DNA from: Oceanobacillus jordanicus
Lineage (GTDB): Bacteria; Bacillota; Bacilli; Bacillales; Amphibacillaceae
Length of the DNA: 64,000 nucleotides
Assembly (NCBI RefSeq): GCF_022095695.1
Contig: NZ_JAIFZM010000003.1
Location: 1-64,000 of the forward strand
Direction: 5' to 3'
The notes below the pieces were generated by a model that worked only from the letters and a program-made list of their open reading frames with translations, was not told where the DNA came from and did not search any database. Both the position numbers and the translations under genes were made by a program. Of the stretch, positions 8,678-17,349 are shown piece by piece (positions within the stretch are counted from its first letter, which is position 1; every line of letters begins with the position of its first letter).

Positions 8678-9115
8678 CTATCTCTTCGTCTTGTAAAGAT
8701 GATGATAGGGCTTTCCACTCAATACACCCTTTTCTTTGTCAAGCCCTTCTTTTGTCCCTCTCTTTTTATGTGCATGCTGATAAGCTTTTGAGCTTTGCCA
8801 ATCTCGAAATGCTTCCACGGTTTCCCACTGGGTAAGAATTAGATACGTACTGTCTGTAATTGGTCGCAGGACGCGTATCGATATAAAACCAGCCTCTTTT
8901 TCGATTAGCTTAGGGCGACTAAGGAAACGCATTTCAAACCTTTCCTTTGCTTCATGATTAACAGGTACATAATTTAATACATGAACAGCGTTTTCTTTCA
9001 GCTCACCAGATTGGTCAATTATCTCGTATTCTTTTTCTCCTACCTCTATGCCCGTTGCCAATACCGATAGTGCAAGAGAATCTTCGTTTTCTATATGCTG
9101 TAGGCTTAGGTTCAT
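8678..9115 (-). CDS. Heme-degrading monooxygenase-like (HmoB/ABM family)
   Basis: A 145-residue protein with a C-terminal antibiotic-biosynthesis-monooxygenase/IsdG-like ferredoxin fold. The family pattern is present: FEMRFLSRPKLIEKEAGF, then YLILTQWETVEAFRDW, then SKAYQHAHKKRG, in which the Trp and His correspond to heme-contacting positions in HmoA/HmoB/IsdG. The predicted role is heme ring opening and iron release in the cytoplasm. Its ATG lies two bases after the stop codon of the sirohydrochlorin chelatase gene, so the two are co-translated. It is somewhat shorter than B. subtilis HmoB (166 residues). Confidence 0.72.
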   Translation of the reverse strand: MNLSLQHIENEDSLALSVLATGIEVGEKEYEIIDQSGELKENAVHVLNYVPVNHEAKERFEMRFLSRPKLIEKEAGFISIRVLRPITDSTYLILTQWETVEAFRDWQSSKAYQHAHKKRGTKEGLDKEKGVLSGKPYHHLYKTKR

Positions 9116-9117
9116 TC

Positions 9118-9786
9118 TTAACTTCCTTCCAAAATCACTATTTTGTTTAGTATATATCTTTCTATGCTCTGATTAAACGATAGAGGATCCATTATATGAA
9201 AATTAGTGTTAGAACTTGCTAGAGATTTTAGTTCATAATAAACCTTTCCCTTACCGAAAGTGAGAGGCAACATTGTTACACTTCCATACTCCTCCTGAAA
9301 ATTAACTAGCTTTTCTTTCGCACCATCTTCTGCCAACATGACCACCAGCCAAGGCATCCCACTTTTATCAGCAAGCCTTTTAGCCATTGCACAGAGAGCT
9401 TGTTTAGCCTCAAAGTGAGCCGATCCATGTGCTGCGAGGATGAACGGTTCTTTTATATCATAGCTTTGTTGTATAAATCTTATGAAGTGGTCTTCTTCTA
9501 CTAAAGGTGGCAGGATGTTCACTGGTGAGTCAGCTTGGCTCGCTACATCTTTTAAGTCTCCTTCATAATGCTTACCTTTCAGAAAGAATAATGGAATGAC
9601 TGTAACTTCGTAATCTTGAGGATATCCGGCCATCACATTCTCCAACAATGGAGAACCGAATTCCAAAAAGCATCCTAACACTGGATCTTGAGCCTTTGCC
9701 TGTAGCCGATTGACCATTTCAAGGAAGGATTTATTTTTTGTTTCATCACGCGAGCCATGATAGACAAGTAGCTTTATTTTTTTCAA
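9118..9786 (-). CDS. Sirohydrochlorin chelatase family protein (SirB/CbiX)
   Basis: A 222-residue chelatase with the two-lobed CbiX fold, predicted to insert Fe(II) (siroheme) or Co(II) (cobalamin) into sirohydrochlorin. Seen: LLVYHGSRDETKN near residue 5-17 with the metal-binding His, PLFFLKGKHYEGDL near 86-99 with the second His, and AAHGSAHFEAKQ in the second lobe. The start is TTG at 9786 with GAGGAAGAG upstream. It is linked to the heme-monooxygenase-like gene but to no other siroheme genes here, so the metal and pathway stay open. Confidence 0.85.
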   Translation of the reverse strand: MKKIKLLVYHGSRDETKNKSFLEMVNRLQAKAQDPVLGCFLEFGSPLLENVMAGYPQDYEVTVIPLFFLKGKHYEGDLKDVASQADSPVNILPPLVEEDHFIRFIQQSYDIKEPFILAAHGSAHFEAKQALCAMAKRLADKSGMPWLVVMLAEDGAKEKLVNFQEEYGSVTMLPLTFGKGKVYYELKSLASSNTNFHIMDPLSFNQSIERYILNKIVILEGS

Positions 9787-9899
9787 TAAGCTCTTCCTCT
9801 CTATTATCTGTATTCCTTAATTAATGTTTCACTAAACAGAACATACATTTTGTTGTACACTATAAGGTGGAATAATTTACATAAGAAGGGAAACACAAC

Positions 9900-10526
9900 A
9901 TGAATGGTACTGCACACGCTGCTGTTGGCGCAGCAACAGGATTTATCGTAGCAAACACTTATACGGCTCCACCAACCGAAACTGCTCTCCTTGTGGGTAT
10001 AGGAGTAGTAGCAGGATTACTCCCGGACCTAGATATTGATGGAAAGCTACGTGGGAGAATTACGCTTTCTCATAAACTGTTTCAATCCGTGGGCCAGCTA
10101 ATTGGTATTTTAATGATTTTTTACAGTATGTATGAAGGCAATGGTACAAACCAATACATTGGGTTGGGCATTGGTCTTTTACTTTTCGTATTTACCTCAT
10201 TTATTAAACAAAGGCATATGTTGACATTGACTGGGATTGCTGTGATTGCGGTTGGCCTATCTTTACAGGAGACATGGTTATTTTTACTTGGTATCTTTAT
10301 ACTTATCGCTTCAGTCGTCTCGCACCGCAGCTATACGCATTCGTTGCTTGGAGTAGTTTTCGTTGGATACATTGCCTACCGATTAGAGATGTCAATAGGA
10401 TTAATTGGGGTTCAAAACACTTGTCTGGCAGGGTATATAAGCCATCTAGTAACAGACAGTAAATTCCTCCCTTTTAATAAAAGAGGAGTCAAACTATTTT
10501 TACCACTTTCTTCAAAAGAATTTTAA
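9900..10526 (+). CDS. YdjM-type membrane-bound metal-dependent hydrolase
   Basis: A 208-residue membrane protein of the YdjM/DUF457 family (LexA-regulated in E. coli). Seen: an N-terminal HAAVGAATGF, the conserved acidic site LPDLDIDGKLRGR near residue 42-54, several membrane segments, then HRSYTHSLLGV and SHLVTDSKF with probable metal-binding His and Asp residues. B. subtilis has related members. Enzymatic activity has not been shown from sequence, and the role is unknown. It converges on the FMN reductase gene through a shared terminator. Confidence 0.82.
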   Translation: MNGTAHAAVGAATGFIVANTYTAPPTETALLVGIGVVAGLLPDLDIDGKLRGRITLSHKLFQSVGQLIGILMIFYSMYEGNGTNQYIGLGIGLLLFVFTSFIKQRHMLTLTGIAVIAVGLSLQETWLFLLGIFILIASVVSHRSYTHSLLGVVFVGYIAYRLEMSIGLIGVQNTCLAGYISHLVTDSKFLPFNKRGVKLFLPLSSKEF

Positions 10527-10540
10527 AATTAACTTAAGAA

Positions 10541-10573
10541 AAAAAGGCTGGTCCATGGCGGATCAGCCCTTTT
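10541..10573. terminator. Bidirectional terminator
   Basis: Stem GGCTGGTCC/GGATCAGCC flanked by A5 and T5, between the convergent YdjM-like and FMN reductase genes. Confidence 0.8.
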
Positions 10574-11108
10574 TATGCTGTAAGGCACTATGAAGCTGAA
10601 GTATTTCCTCAGAAAGTTTTGATATTCGTTCATTTACAATTGGGTTTATAATTTCATTGTCATCATTAAAATCATCATTATGAACGAAAACACTGTATGT
10701 CGGCACCATCCCTTTTAAGTAAGAAAGTATGGGTTTTAATTGATATTCGGATACAAGAAAGTGTTTTTCAACCCCTCCAGTCGTAACCATTGCCGTAACC
10801 TTTGCTTTAAATGCATCGACAGGTAAGTGATCAAATAAATTTTTGAGAACCCCAGAAATCGATGCTTGGTAAATTGGCGAACCGATCACAAGCGCGTCCG
10901 CTGTCATGATTTTGTTTACAACGTCCCAAGTATCTTGATTATATCCTGCTAATGGAAAACCTCGTACCATTTCTACATCGTATTCCTTTAAATCAATTAA
11001 TTCCGTTTCAAGCGATGGGTCAAGCATCTTAGCCGTCATTAACACATCATGTACGGCCTGTGACGTTTTTTCTCCTACCACTGAACCGGATATTCCTGTA
11101 AGCTTCAA
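10563..11108 (-). CDS. NADPH-dependent FMN reductase family protein
   Basis: A 181-residue flavodoxin-like reductase (SsuE/NADPH_dep_FMN_red family). The N-terminal phosphate loop is LKLTGISGSVVGEKTSQ and the second flavin-contact segment is ALVIGSPIYQASISGVLKNLFDHLP near residue 68-92. The frame is open to an ATG at 11144, but AGGAGGGG lies just before a TTG at 11108 that would begin exactly at the conserved LKLTGISGS strand, so TTG is chosen. Likely roles are flavin supply to a monooxygenase or quinone reduction; no partner monooxygenase is adjacent. Confidence 0.85.
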   Translation of the reverse strand: MKLTGISGSVVGEKTSQAVHDVLMTAKMLDPSLETELIDLKEYDVEMVRGFPLAGYNQDTWDVVNKIMTADALVIGSPIYQASISGVLKNLFDHLPVDAFKAKVTAMVTTGGVEKHFLVSEYQLKPILSYLKGMVPTYSVFVHNDDFNDDNEIINPIVNERISKLSEEILQLHSALQHKKG

Positions 11109-11341
11109 CGTGTACCCCTCCTGTCGTCGTTTCTTGTAAAGCATATGTACAGAATAAGGTGCATGTTAACACCTTATTCTATTGTATGTTTATCCCGGTG
11201 CAACTGTTCGTAAGACTCTCACATCAAAATTTTGAAGTGAAACCGTTAATTTTTAGTGGGAGTACACGGACGCTAACACCCCAATTCGTTCAACTAACAA
11301 TAAGTGAGGAAGAACGAAATTCCCCTGATTGAAGTTTCACT

Positions 11342-11962
11342 TTATTTTGTAGCTGCTTCAAACTTTGTAGCTACTGTTTGCCAGTCAATAATATTAAAGA
11401 AGTTCTCAATGTATTCAGGCCTTCTGTTTTGATATGTTAGATAATAAGCATGTTCCCATACATCAAGACCAAGAATTGGTGTTTTCCCTTCCATAACAGG
11501 GCTATCCTGGTTTGGTGTGCTCGTAATTTCCAGTTTATTATTTGAGTTTACAACAAGCCAAGCCCATCCTGAACCAAATCGTGTTGTTGCTGCATCTGCA
11601 AATTTTTGCTCGAAGCTGCTGATACTTCCGAAAGCATCGTTCATTGCCTCTGCAAGCTTTCCTTCTGGTGCGGACGCTTCTTTAGATGGTGCAATGACCT
11701 CCCAGAATAAAGAGTGGTTTAAATGACCTCCACCATTATTTCTAACCGCTGTGCGTATTTCTGCAGGCAGAGCATCAAGATCAGAAAGCAATGCTTCCAA
11801 TGATTTTCCCTGAAGGTCTGGATGCCCTTCCAAGGCACCGTTTAGTTTGGTTACATATGTTTGATGATGTTTCCCGTGATGTATCTCCATTGTTTTTGCA
11901 TCAATATAAGGTTCTAGTGCATCGTGTGCGTAAGGTAGTGCAGGTAATTCAAATTTAGCCAT
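11342..11962 (-). CDS. sodA: Superoxide dismutase [Mn]
   Basis: A 206-residue cytoplasmic superoxide dismutase of the Fe/Mn family, converting superoxide to peroxide and oxygen. The four metal ligands are visible: His in [12 protein letters not shown] near residue 27, His in [10 protein letters not shown] near 83, and Asp and His in [18 protein letters not shown] near 166-170. The GGG and DVWEHAYY contexts suit manganese. The start has AGGAGG-type spacing. It is divergent from the SufR-like regulator at 12131 across 168 bp of AT-rich sequence with an inverted repeat. Confidence 0.97.
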   Translation of the reverse strand: MAKFELPALPYAHDALEPYIDAKTMEIHHGKHHQTYVTKLNGALEGHPDLQGKSLEALLSDLDALPAEIRTAVRNNGGGHLNHSLFWEVIAPSKEASAPEGKLAEAMNDAFGSISSFEQKFADAATTRFGSGWAWLVVNSNNKLEITSTPNQDSPVMEGKTPILGLDVWEHAYYLTYQNRRPEYIENFFNIIDWQTVATKFEAATK

Positions 11963-11990
11963 GTTACTTTCCTCCCTAATCGAAATAGTT

Positions 11991-12015
11991 TATACTTTTT
12001 ATACTATAAAGTATA
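11991..12015. promoter_or_regulatory. Inverted repeat between sodA and the SufR-like regulator
   Basis: TATACTTT (11991-11998) and AAAGTATA (12008-12015), perfect 8 bp with a 9-nt spacer, about 30 bp upstream of sodA. It could hold an operator and overlapping -10 elements; the factor is unknown. Confidence 0.35.
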
Positions 12016-12130
12016 ATAAGTTTAAATAAAGCGTACCCTAATAAAATTGGCATCGCAACTAAAATGCTTGATGAGAATATGAAGCCATAACAGAAATAAG
12101 TGTTACACAAGAGATTTAAGGAGGTGCACT

Positions 12131-12751
12131 ATGCAACTAAAAACAACCAAAGATAGAATTCTTGATCTTTTAAAAAGAGAAGTTCGTATGACGGTCGGGG
12201 CCTTGTCGGAACGCCTTGAAATTACCGACATGGCTGTAAGGAAACATCTATTGGCCATGGAAAAAGATGGCCTTATTGTTACGGAAGAAATCAGGCAGCC
12301 AATGGGGAGACCTGTTCAGAGCTATACGTTGTCAGCGAAAGGAGAACTACTTTTTCCTAAAAGCTATGAAGGATTAAGTGTAGAATTTCTGCAAGACATA
12401 CAAGCACTTTATGGTAGCAAATCTGTTGAACAGCTTTTTCAAAACAGAGAAAAACGTTTGACGAAGGAATATACTTTACGTATGCAGAAAAAATCACATC
12501 AAGAGAGAATGCAAGAACTTCAGACTATCCAAAATGAAAAAGGATACATGGCTGACATTACCAAGATAGATGATAATAGCTACGAGCTGATCGAGTACAA
12601 TTGTCCGATAATGGCTGTCGCAAAAGAATACAAAGTAGCATGTAAATGTGAAACTTCCATGTTTAAAAATGTCTTACAAACAGAAAACGTCAATCGGACA
12701 AGCTGTAAAACGGAAGGGAATGACCATTGCAGGTTTCAAATCAGCTTTTAA
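12131..12751 (+). CDS. SufR-like winged-helix regulator with cysteine-rich C-terminus
   Basis: A 206-residue regulator. Residues 1-70 form a winged helix-turn-helix (RMTVGALSERLEITDMAVRK, then wing GRPVQSYTLS). The C-terminal half carries five cysteines at 158, 171, 173, 192 and 200. The first pair has the C-x12-C spacing known for the iron-sulfur sensor SufR, and the last lies in GNDHCRFQI, similar to SufR ends. The later spacing differs from the SufR pattern, so cluster type is uncertain. AAGGAGGTG precedes the ATG. Being divergent from sodA suggests redox or iron-sulfur control of sodA (inference). Confidence 0.78.
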   Translation: MQLKTTKDRILDLLKREVRMTVGALSERLEITDMAVRKHLLAMEKDGLIVTEEIRQPMGRPVQSYTLSAKGELLFPKSYEGLSVEFLQDIQALYGSKSVEQLFQNREKRLTKEYTLRMQKKSHQERMQELQTIQNEKGYMADITKIDDNSYELIEYNCPIMAVAKEYKVACKCETSMFKNVLQTENVNRTSCKTEGNDHCRFQISF

Positions 12752-12776
12752 GCTCCCCATCGGACATTCCCTTGTT

Positions 12777-13388
12777 TTATGCTTTTAATGTATCTGTTTC
12801 GATCCCTGCTTCTCTCAGCTTTTCATCTGCTTCCTCTTCAATTAGCTCCTTTAATTCCTTTAGAACTGGGTGAAAATCTGCATGTTTGCCAAGCATAAAG
12901 CTCATTTTATGTTCCACCGGAAGCCATGTGTCGATAGAGGCTTCGTTATGCTGTATTTGCGCTTCAAGCTTATCAAGTGCATTAGCAGTTTTAGCTTCAA
13001 GGGTCTTCTTATCTTCAAACTCCATCCACAATTGGTGTACTTCTAATCCTAATTCATGAGGAAGTATGTCTCGGAGATGATCAATTGCCTGTAACTCTCG
13101 AGCTTGCTTCAATGCTTTGACTTCCTCATTATCCAGTGTATCAAATGCCGGCACATCGGTTGCTTCTGCCTCAACGAGATCATGAATAATAACCATTTTT
13201 AATAACTTTGCTGTATCTAGCTTTTCTTCCATTAATGGCTCAATCAGCATTGCCATTAAGGATAGTCGCCATGTATGTTCCGCAACGCTCTCTCGTCTAC
13301 CATTGCTAAGCCAACTGTGGCGGAGTTCATATTTAAGCTTCTCTGCAAGCTTAATTACTTGCATAACATCCCTTAATGTATCCTTCAT
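12777..13388 (-). CDS. HD-domain phosphohydrolase (YfbR/HDDC2-like)
   Basis: A 203-residue HD-superfamily protein. The metal-binding motif is intact: an early His in RESVAEHTWRLSLMA near residue 38, the HD pair in KMVIIHDLVEAEATDVPAFD near 68-69, and a downstream Asp in NALDKLEAQIQH near 135. Relatives hydrolyse 5'-deoxynucleotides. It is preceded by GGGGAG and its ATG. It may share a transcript with the HAD phosphatase upstream at 13449 (60-bp gap, same strand), which would make a nucleotide/phosphate clean-up pair (inference). Confidence 0.85.
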   Translation of the reverse strand: MKDTLRDVMQVIKLAEKLKYELRHSWLSNGRRESVAEHTWRLSLMAMLIEPLMEEKLDTAKLLKMVIIHDLVEAEATDVPAFDTLDNEEVKALKQARELQAIDHLRDILPHELGLEVHQLWMEFEDKKTLEAKTANALDKLEAQIQHNEASIDTWLPVEHKMSFMLGKHADFHPVLKELKELIEEEADEKLREAGIETDTLKA

Positions 13389-13448
13389 CCTATTTCTCCC
13401 CTATTATTCATCTCTTGGCTAGGCAAGACCCTCTGGTTCTTTAATAAT

Positions 13449-14228
13449 TTACAAAAGCCCTAACATTTGTAATCCTTTTAAAATCCCGTCCTCATCCACA
13501 GCTGCTGTTTCATATCTTGCTGCTTGTTTTGCACGAGAATGGCCGTTCCCCATTGCGACACTTTTCGGAATCTCAGTCAGCATCTCCAAATCATTTAATG
13601 AATCTCCAAACGCGACGTGATTTTCTGGTTTTATATCAAGCAGATCGGTAACTTTTCTTATCCCGACCGCTTTTGATCCTTCAGCAGGGACAACGTCCAC
13701 TGATCTCGGGTGCCAACGTACAAAGTTAAAAGCACTATACTTTTCTTCGTAAAATTTCTCTTCGCCCTCTTCACAGAACAATAAGGATTGGTAGATATCT
13801 CTTCCTTTGTTGTATGTTGGATCATGTTCTAAGTTCATATCTACTTTTAAGGTGGCCAAGCCTTCGTTTATGGCCTCGTGATCTGGAACGTTGGCCTTCA
13901 TTTCTTCTTCACCCATGAAAACAATCGGATTCTCTTTTGCCAGTGATACTTTTGCTAAGTCCTCTAATAATTCGCTATTCAAAGGATTTCGGTGAATCAC
14001 CTCACCTTTATAAACTACATACTGACCGTTAAAACATACATATGTATCAATTTCTAACTCTTCACGCAAGTTTTGGAAAAAAAACGGCGCCCTTCCTGTA
14101 GCAATTGCAACCTCATGTCCTGCTTTCTTCAAAGCAGCGATGGCTTCTTTCGTACTTTTGGGAAGTTCTTTTTCTTCGTTAAGAAGTGTACCATCTATAT
14201 CAAAAAATACGATGTGCTTATCTAGCAT
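13449..14228 (-). CDS. Cof-type HAD family phosphatase
   Basis: A 259-residue cytoplasmic phosphatase of HAD subfamily IIB. Motif I is FFDIDGTLLNEE (nucleophile Asp near residue 10), motif II IATGRAPFF near 42-50, the C2-type cap lies in the middle, motif III is the Lys in EGSKAVGIRK near 184, and motif IV is AFGDSLNDLEML near 206-217. It resembles B. subtilis YkrA/YwpJ-type sugar-phosphate or nucleotide phosphatases. Start ATG with GGAGAGG. Substrate not predictable. Confidence 0.88.
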   Translation of the reverse strand: MLDKHIVFFDIDGTLLNEEKELPKSTKEAIAALKKAGHEVAIATGRAPFFFQNLREELEIDTYVCFNGQYVVYKGEVIHRNPLNSELLEDLAKVSLAKENPIVFMGEEEMKANVPDHEAINEGLATLKVDMNLEHDPTYNKGRDIYQSLLFCEEGEEKFYEEKYSAFNFVRWHPRSVDVVPAEGSKAVGIRKVTDLLDIKPENHVAFGDSLNDLEMLTEIPKSVAMGNGHSRAKQAARYETAAVDEDGILKGLQMLGLL

Positions 14229-14459
14229 GCTAACCTCTCCACCTTTTCTATATACTATTTTTTATCACACTTAGCATAGACTATGGAAGGGTTTTCAAGT
14301 CAAGTAATTGCACCCAAATCGTAGTTATTTTCAATCTATTTAGTTGAATCGTTTTAATAGATAGTGATAGTCTAATAATAACAAATATGACCTTATTAAA
14401 TCGGTTATGAGATTGGTCAACATTTTTGTAACATCTAATAATGAAAGGGAGCGAAGAAT

Positions 14460-15296
14460 ATGCACATACCTGAAATCACGCTTAATGATGGTTTAACTGT
14501 CCCCGAAATTGGATTTGGAACGTACAAACTAAATGGCAACGAAGGAGTAAACGCAATTACTAGTGCTATTAGTACTGGATACAGGCTAATTGATACAGCT
14601 TATAACTATGAAAACGAAGGCACAGTCGGGGAAGCTATTCGCCGTAGCTCTGTACCAAGAGAAGAATTACTTGTTACGTCAAAATTGCCAGGCCGCTACC
14701 AACCCTACGATAAAGCTGTTACAACGATTCAAGAGTCGCTTTACCGAGCTAAACTTGATTATTACGACCTTTATTTAATCCATTGGCCAAACCCTCAGCA
14801 AGGGTACTATGTTGAAGCTTGGCAAGCTCTGATTGATGCGAAGAAATGGGGACTTATTCGTTCCATCGGTGTATGTAATTTCCTACCAGAGCACCTTGAA
14901 CGACTGAATAAAGAAACTGGTGTGCTACCAAGCATGAATCAGATTGAACTACATCCGTTTTTTAATCAAGAGGAGCAACGTAAATGGCATGAAGATAATA
15001 ATGTGAAAACAGAGTCTTGGAGTCCTCTGGGAAGAGCGAGCGCCGTGCTGGAAAATGAGACAATTGGCAAGATAGCCGATAAGCATCAAAAGACTATTTC
15101 TCAGGTAATTTTACGGTGGCACCACCAACTTGGATCCATTCCAATTCCTAAGTCTGCTTCACCAAGCCGACAACTCGAAAATATTTCCATTTTTGATTTC
15201 ACTCTAAGTGAATCGGAAATGACTACTATCTCACAGTTAACTCGCCCTGATGGTAGGTTAAAAGATCAAGATCCAGCAGTCTATGAAGAATTCTAA
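14460..15296 (+). CDS. Aldo/keto reductase (YvgN-like)
   Basis: A 278-residue NADPH-dependent aldo/keto reductase, predicted to detoxify methylglyoxal and other aldehydes. The catalytic tetrad is present: Asp and Tyr in LIDTAYNYENE near residue 45-50, Lys in VTSKLPG near 75, and His in YLIHWPNP near 108. The C-terminal NADPH contacts IPIPKSASPSRQLENISIF are also present. GGGAGCG precedes the ATG, and a strong terminator follows. Confidence 0.92.
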   Translation: MHIPEITLNDGLTVPEIGFGTYKLNGNEGVNAITSAISTGYRLIDTAYNYENEGTVGEAIRRSSVPREELLVTSKLPGRYQPYDKAVTTIQESLYRAKLDYYDLYLIHWPNPQQGYYVEAWQALIDAKKWGLIRSIGVCNFLPEHLERLNKETGVLPSMNQIELHPFFNQEEQRKWHEDNNVKTESWSPLGRASAVLENETIGKIADKHQKTISQVILRWHHQLGSIPIPKSASPSRQLENISIFDFTLSESEMTTISQLTRPDGRLKDQDPAVYEEF

Positions 15297-15310
15297 TAGA
15301 AAAATAGTTG

Positions 15311-15341
15311 AGCGTCATTCATTAATGAATGACGCTTTTTT
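15311..15341 (+). terminator. Terminator after the aldo/keto reductase
   Basis: Near-perfect palindrome GCGTCATTCATT/AATGAATGACGC followed by T6. The stretch 15342-15588 up to the chemoreceptor shows no gene or clear signal. Confidence 0.85.
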
Positions 15342-15602
15342 ATGTATAGAATTCGTATATGAGTCGTCCCATATAATAGTTCTAGCCGAAATTTAAAAAT
15401 TATTTTTAATTCAGGTTTATTCAATTCATAATTAGGGAAATGATACTAGGTCATAAGAATGAGATTAAAATATCAGGCTCGATGAAAATAGAATACGCTA
15501 AAAAATAAGGAGACTCCCCCTTTTGGACTGCTTTAAATTTAATTACCTTATTTTAAATGTATACAAATTTTTACAGTAGCCCGAATTAGGAGGATGTTTT
15601 CT

Positions 15603-16517
15603 ATGATACATACTAAAGAAACGGAGCAAGTAACAGATATGCACGTAGTCAAAGCAATTGAGGAAAATTTAGCCATTATCCGGTTTGGGCTTGATTATCG
15701 TGTTGCTTATGTAAATGATGTATTTGCAAGGACGGTGGGATATACGACAGATGAAATGCTAGGAATGCATCACAAAGAACTTTGCTTTCCTGAATTCGCC
15801 AATAGTCCCGACTATAACCAATTCTGGAGTAACATCCTGAAAGGGAGAAGCTTTCAAGACAAAATTGAACGAAAAGGGAAAGATAATAAACGGATATGGC
15901 TTGAAGCAACGTATATGCCAATCTTTGACGAGACACAGACAAAAGTTATTGGCGTATCAAAAGTAGCTACTGATATTACAGACAGACACAAAGCCATCAT
16001 GGGCGTTGGAGACCAACTAAATCTCATGTCTACTAATCTAAATTCTAAAGCTTCAGCCGGTATCGAGCGCTCCGAAGATCTCTTAGCATTAATAGGTAGT
16101 ATTACAAAAGTATCTGGAAAAAATACGGAGAATTTAGCACAACTAGAGAAAGAGACACAATCGATTCAAGAAATTGTTAAAACTGTAAAAGCTATTGCTT
16201 CTCAAACGAATCTACTTGCTTTGAATGCTGCAATTGAAGCAGCAAGGGCTGGAGAACATGGTAGAGGGTTTAATGTAGTAGCACAGGAAGTCCGCAAGCT
16301 ATCTAATAATGTAGAAAAATCCATTACTCAAATTCGTGGTAACATCGAACGAATCACATCCGAAATTAACACCATAAGTGCTGGAACAAAGGATGTTCAA
16401 GAACATATTATGGAAGGACAAGTAAAAGTCCAAACAACAGTAGAGGATTTTAAAGACCTAACCGAATCCTCCAAACAATTAGATGGACAAGCTCAACAAT
16501 TTACTGAACTATTATAG
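15603..16517 (+). CDS. Soluble PAS-domain methyl-accepting chemotaxis protein
   Basis: A 304-residue chemoreceptor without membrane segments. The N-terminal PAS domain (about 15-125) contains [21 protein letters not shown] and [12 protein letters not shown]. The C-terminal signalling hairpin has the universal tip [20 protein letters not shown], followed by [15 protein letters not shown]. It should sit in cytoplasmic or polar receptor arrays and signal to CheA/CheW in response to a ligand or redox cue sensed by PAS. AGGAGG at 15589-15594 overlaps an in-frame ATG at 15594, so the ATG at 15603 is the likely start. It is shorter than usual, with only one short arm after the tip. Confidence 0.88.
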   Translation: MIHTKETEQVTDMHVVKAIEENLAIIRFGLDYRVAYVNDVFARTVGYTTDEMLGMHHKELCFPEFANSPDYNQFWSNILKGRSFQDKIERKGKDNKRIWLEATYMPIFDETQTKVIGVSKVATDITDRHKAIMGVGDQLNLMSTNLNSKASAGIERSEDLLALIGSITKVSGKNTENLAQLEKETQSIQEIVKTVKAIASQTNLLALNAAIEAARAGEHGRGFNVVAQEVRKLSNNVEKSITQIRGNIERITSEINTISAGTKDVQEHIMEGQVKVQTTVEDFKDLTESSKQLDGQAQQFTELL

Positions 16518-16523
16518 CAACCT

Positions 16524-16549
16524 GCCTCCAAACTAAGGGGGCTTTTTTT
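16524..16549 (+). terminator. Terminator after the chemoreceptor
   Basis: Stem GCCTCC/GGGGGC with loop AAACTAA, followed by T7. Confidence 0.75.
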
Positions 16550-16586
16550 ATGCCTTCCTGCGCTTCAATTAATTAAAGAGTGATTT

Positions 16587-16633
16587 TAAAAAAAGAACTC
16601 CCTGATATGGCACTCACCATTCAGGGAAGTTCT
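16587..16633 (-). terminator. Terminator after the 3D-domain gene
   Basis: Minus-strand stem AGAACTTCCCTGA/TCAGGGAGTTCT followed by T7. Confidence 0.8.
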
Positions 16634-16638
16634 CCTTT

Positions 16639-17214
16639 TTAACCATCAAACACAAACTGTCGATCTTTCTTATCCTCTATAATCTGAACATCAAGCTTCT
16701 GTACTCCAAAATGAATCGCTTCTTCCAAATCTTCTATATACACATCTAGACGACCTTCCTTAATTGCACTACCACGATCCTCACATGTGTATGTTTCATC
16801 CAGTTCTGGTATATACAACTTTGTCCCAAAATCGAGTGAAGCAGGGCAAGCTAATGTTTCATTTTCTTTTACTAGGTTGCCAGATGCCGTAATCCCATAA
16901 GCTGGGTGATTAGGTGACTTACCTGTTGACTCTTCCCCAGCAGTATAGGCAGTTATGATGAATGTTTCTGTATTCAGCTCTTTTTCCTTCTCCTCCTTAT
17001 TATTTGTTGAATTCTTCAATGGGGTAAATACTGCACTTTCAATAAATGATTGGGACGCGACTAATGGCGACATCACCTCAGCATTTTCATTCTCCCCCAT
17101 TAAATTTTCCACAAGAGGAAATGTGATGATATGTTGTTCATCGGCTTGTACTTGCTCTGAAAGCGCGAATGTTATTACCAATATAAGTGCGGCGCTTAAT
17201 AATACCTTTCGAAT
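16639..17214 (-). CDS. Secreted 3D-domain protein (YuiC/YocH type), probable AUU start
   Basis: A 191-residue exported protein ending in a 3D domain, the MltA-like fold named for three conserved Asp. These are visible in SLDFGTKLYIPELDETYTC, EDRGSAI and GRLDVY. It closely resembles B. subtilis YuiC, a peptidoglycan-modifying hydrolase. The frame has no ATG or GTG near the signal peptide. AGGAGGG at 17227-17221 lies six bases before an ATT at 17214 that begins a normal signal peptide (basic RK, then LLSAALILVITFALS, cleavage after VQA). An in-frame TTG at 17283 lacks a ribosome site. It follows the ZorB-like gene on the same strand; a functional link is possible but unproven. Confidence 0.8.
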   Translation of the reverse strand: MRKVLLSAALILVITFALSEQVQADEQHIITFPLVENLMGENENAEVMSPLVASQSFIESAVFTPLKNSTNNKEEKEKELNTETFIITAYTAGEESTGKSPNHPAYGITASGNLVKENETLACPASLDFGTKLYIPELDETYTCEDRGSAIKEGRLDVYIEDLEEAIHFGVQKLDVQIIEDKKDRQFVFDG

Positions 17215-17349
17215 GTGAAACCCTCCTACCTTTTTCCTGTTGATAAGGTAATTTGTCCTATACGACGAAAAACTGCCATACAAGTCATTGCTTACCCGGA
17301 ATAGGTTTAAAATAAACTTTTAGGAGGTCTGTCAGCTAAAAAAGGAAGG

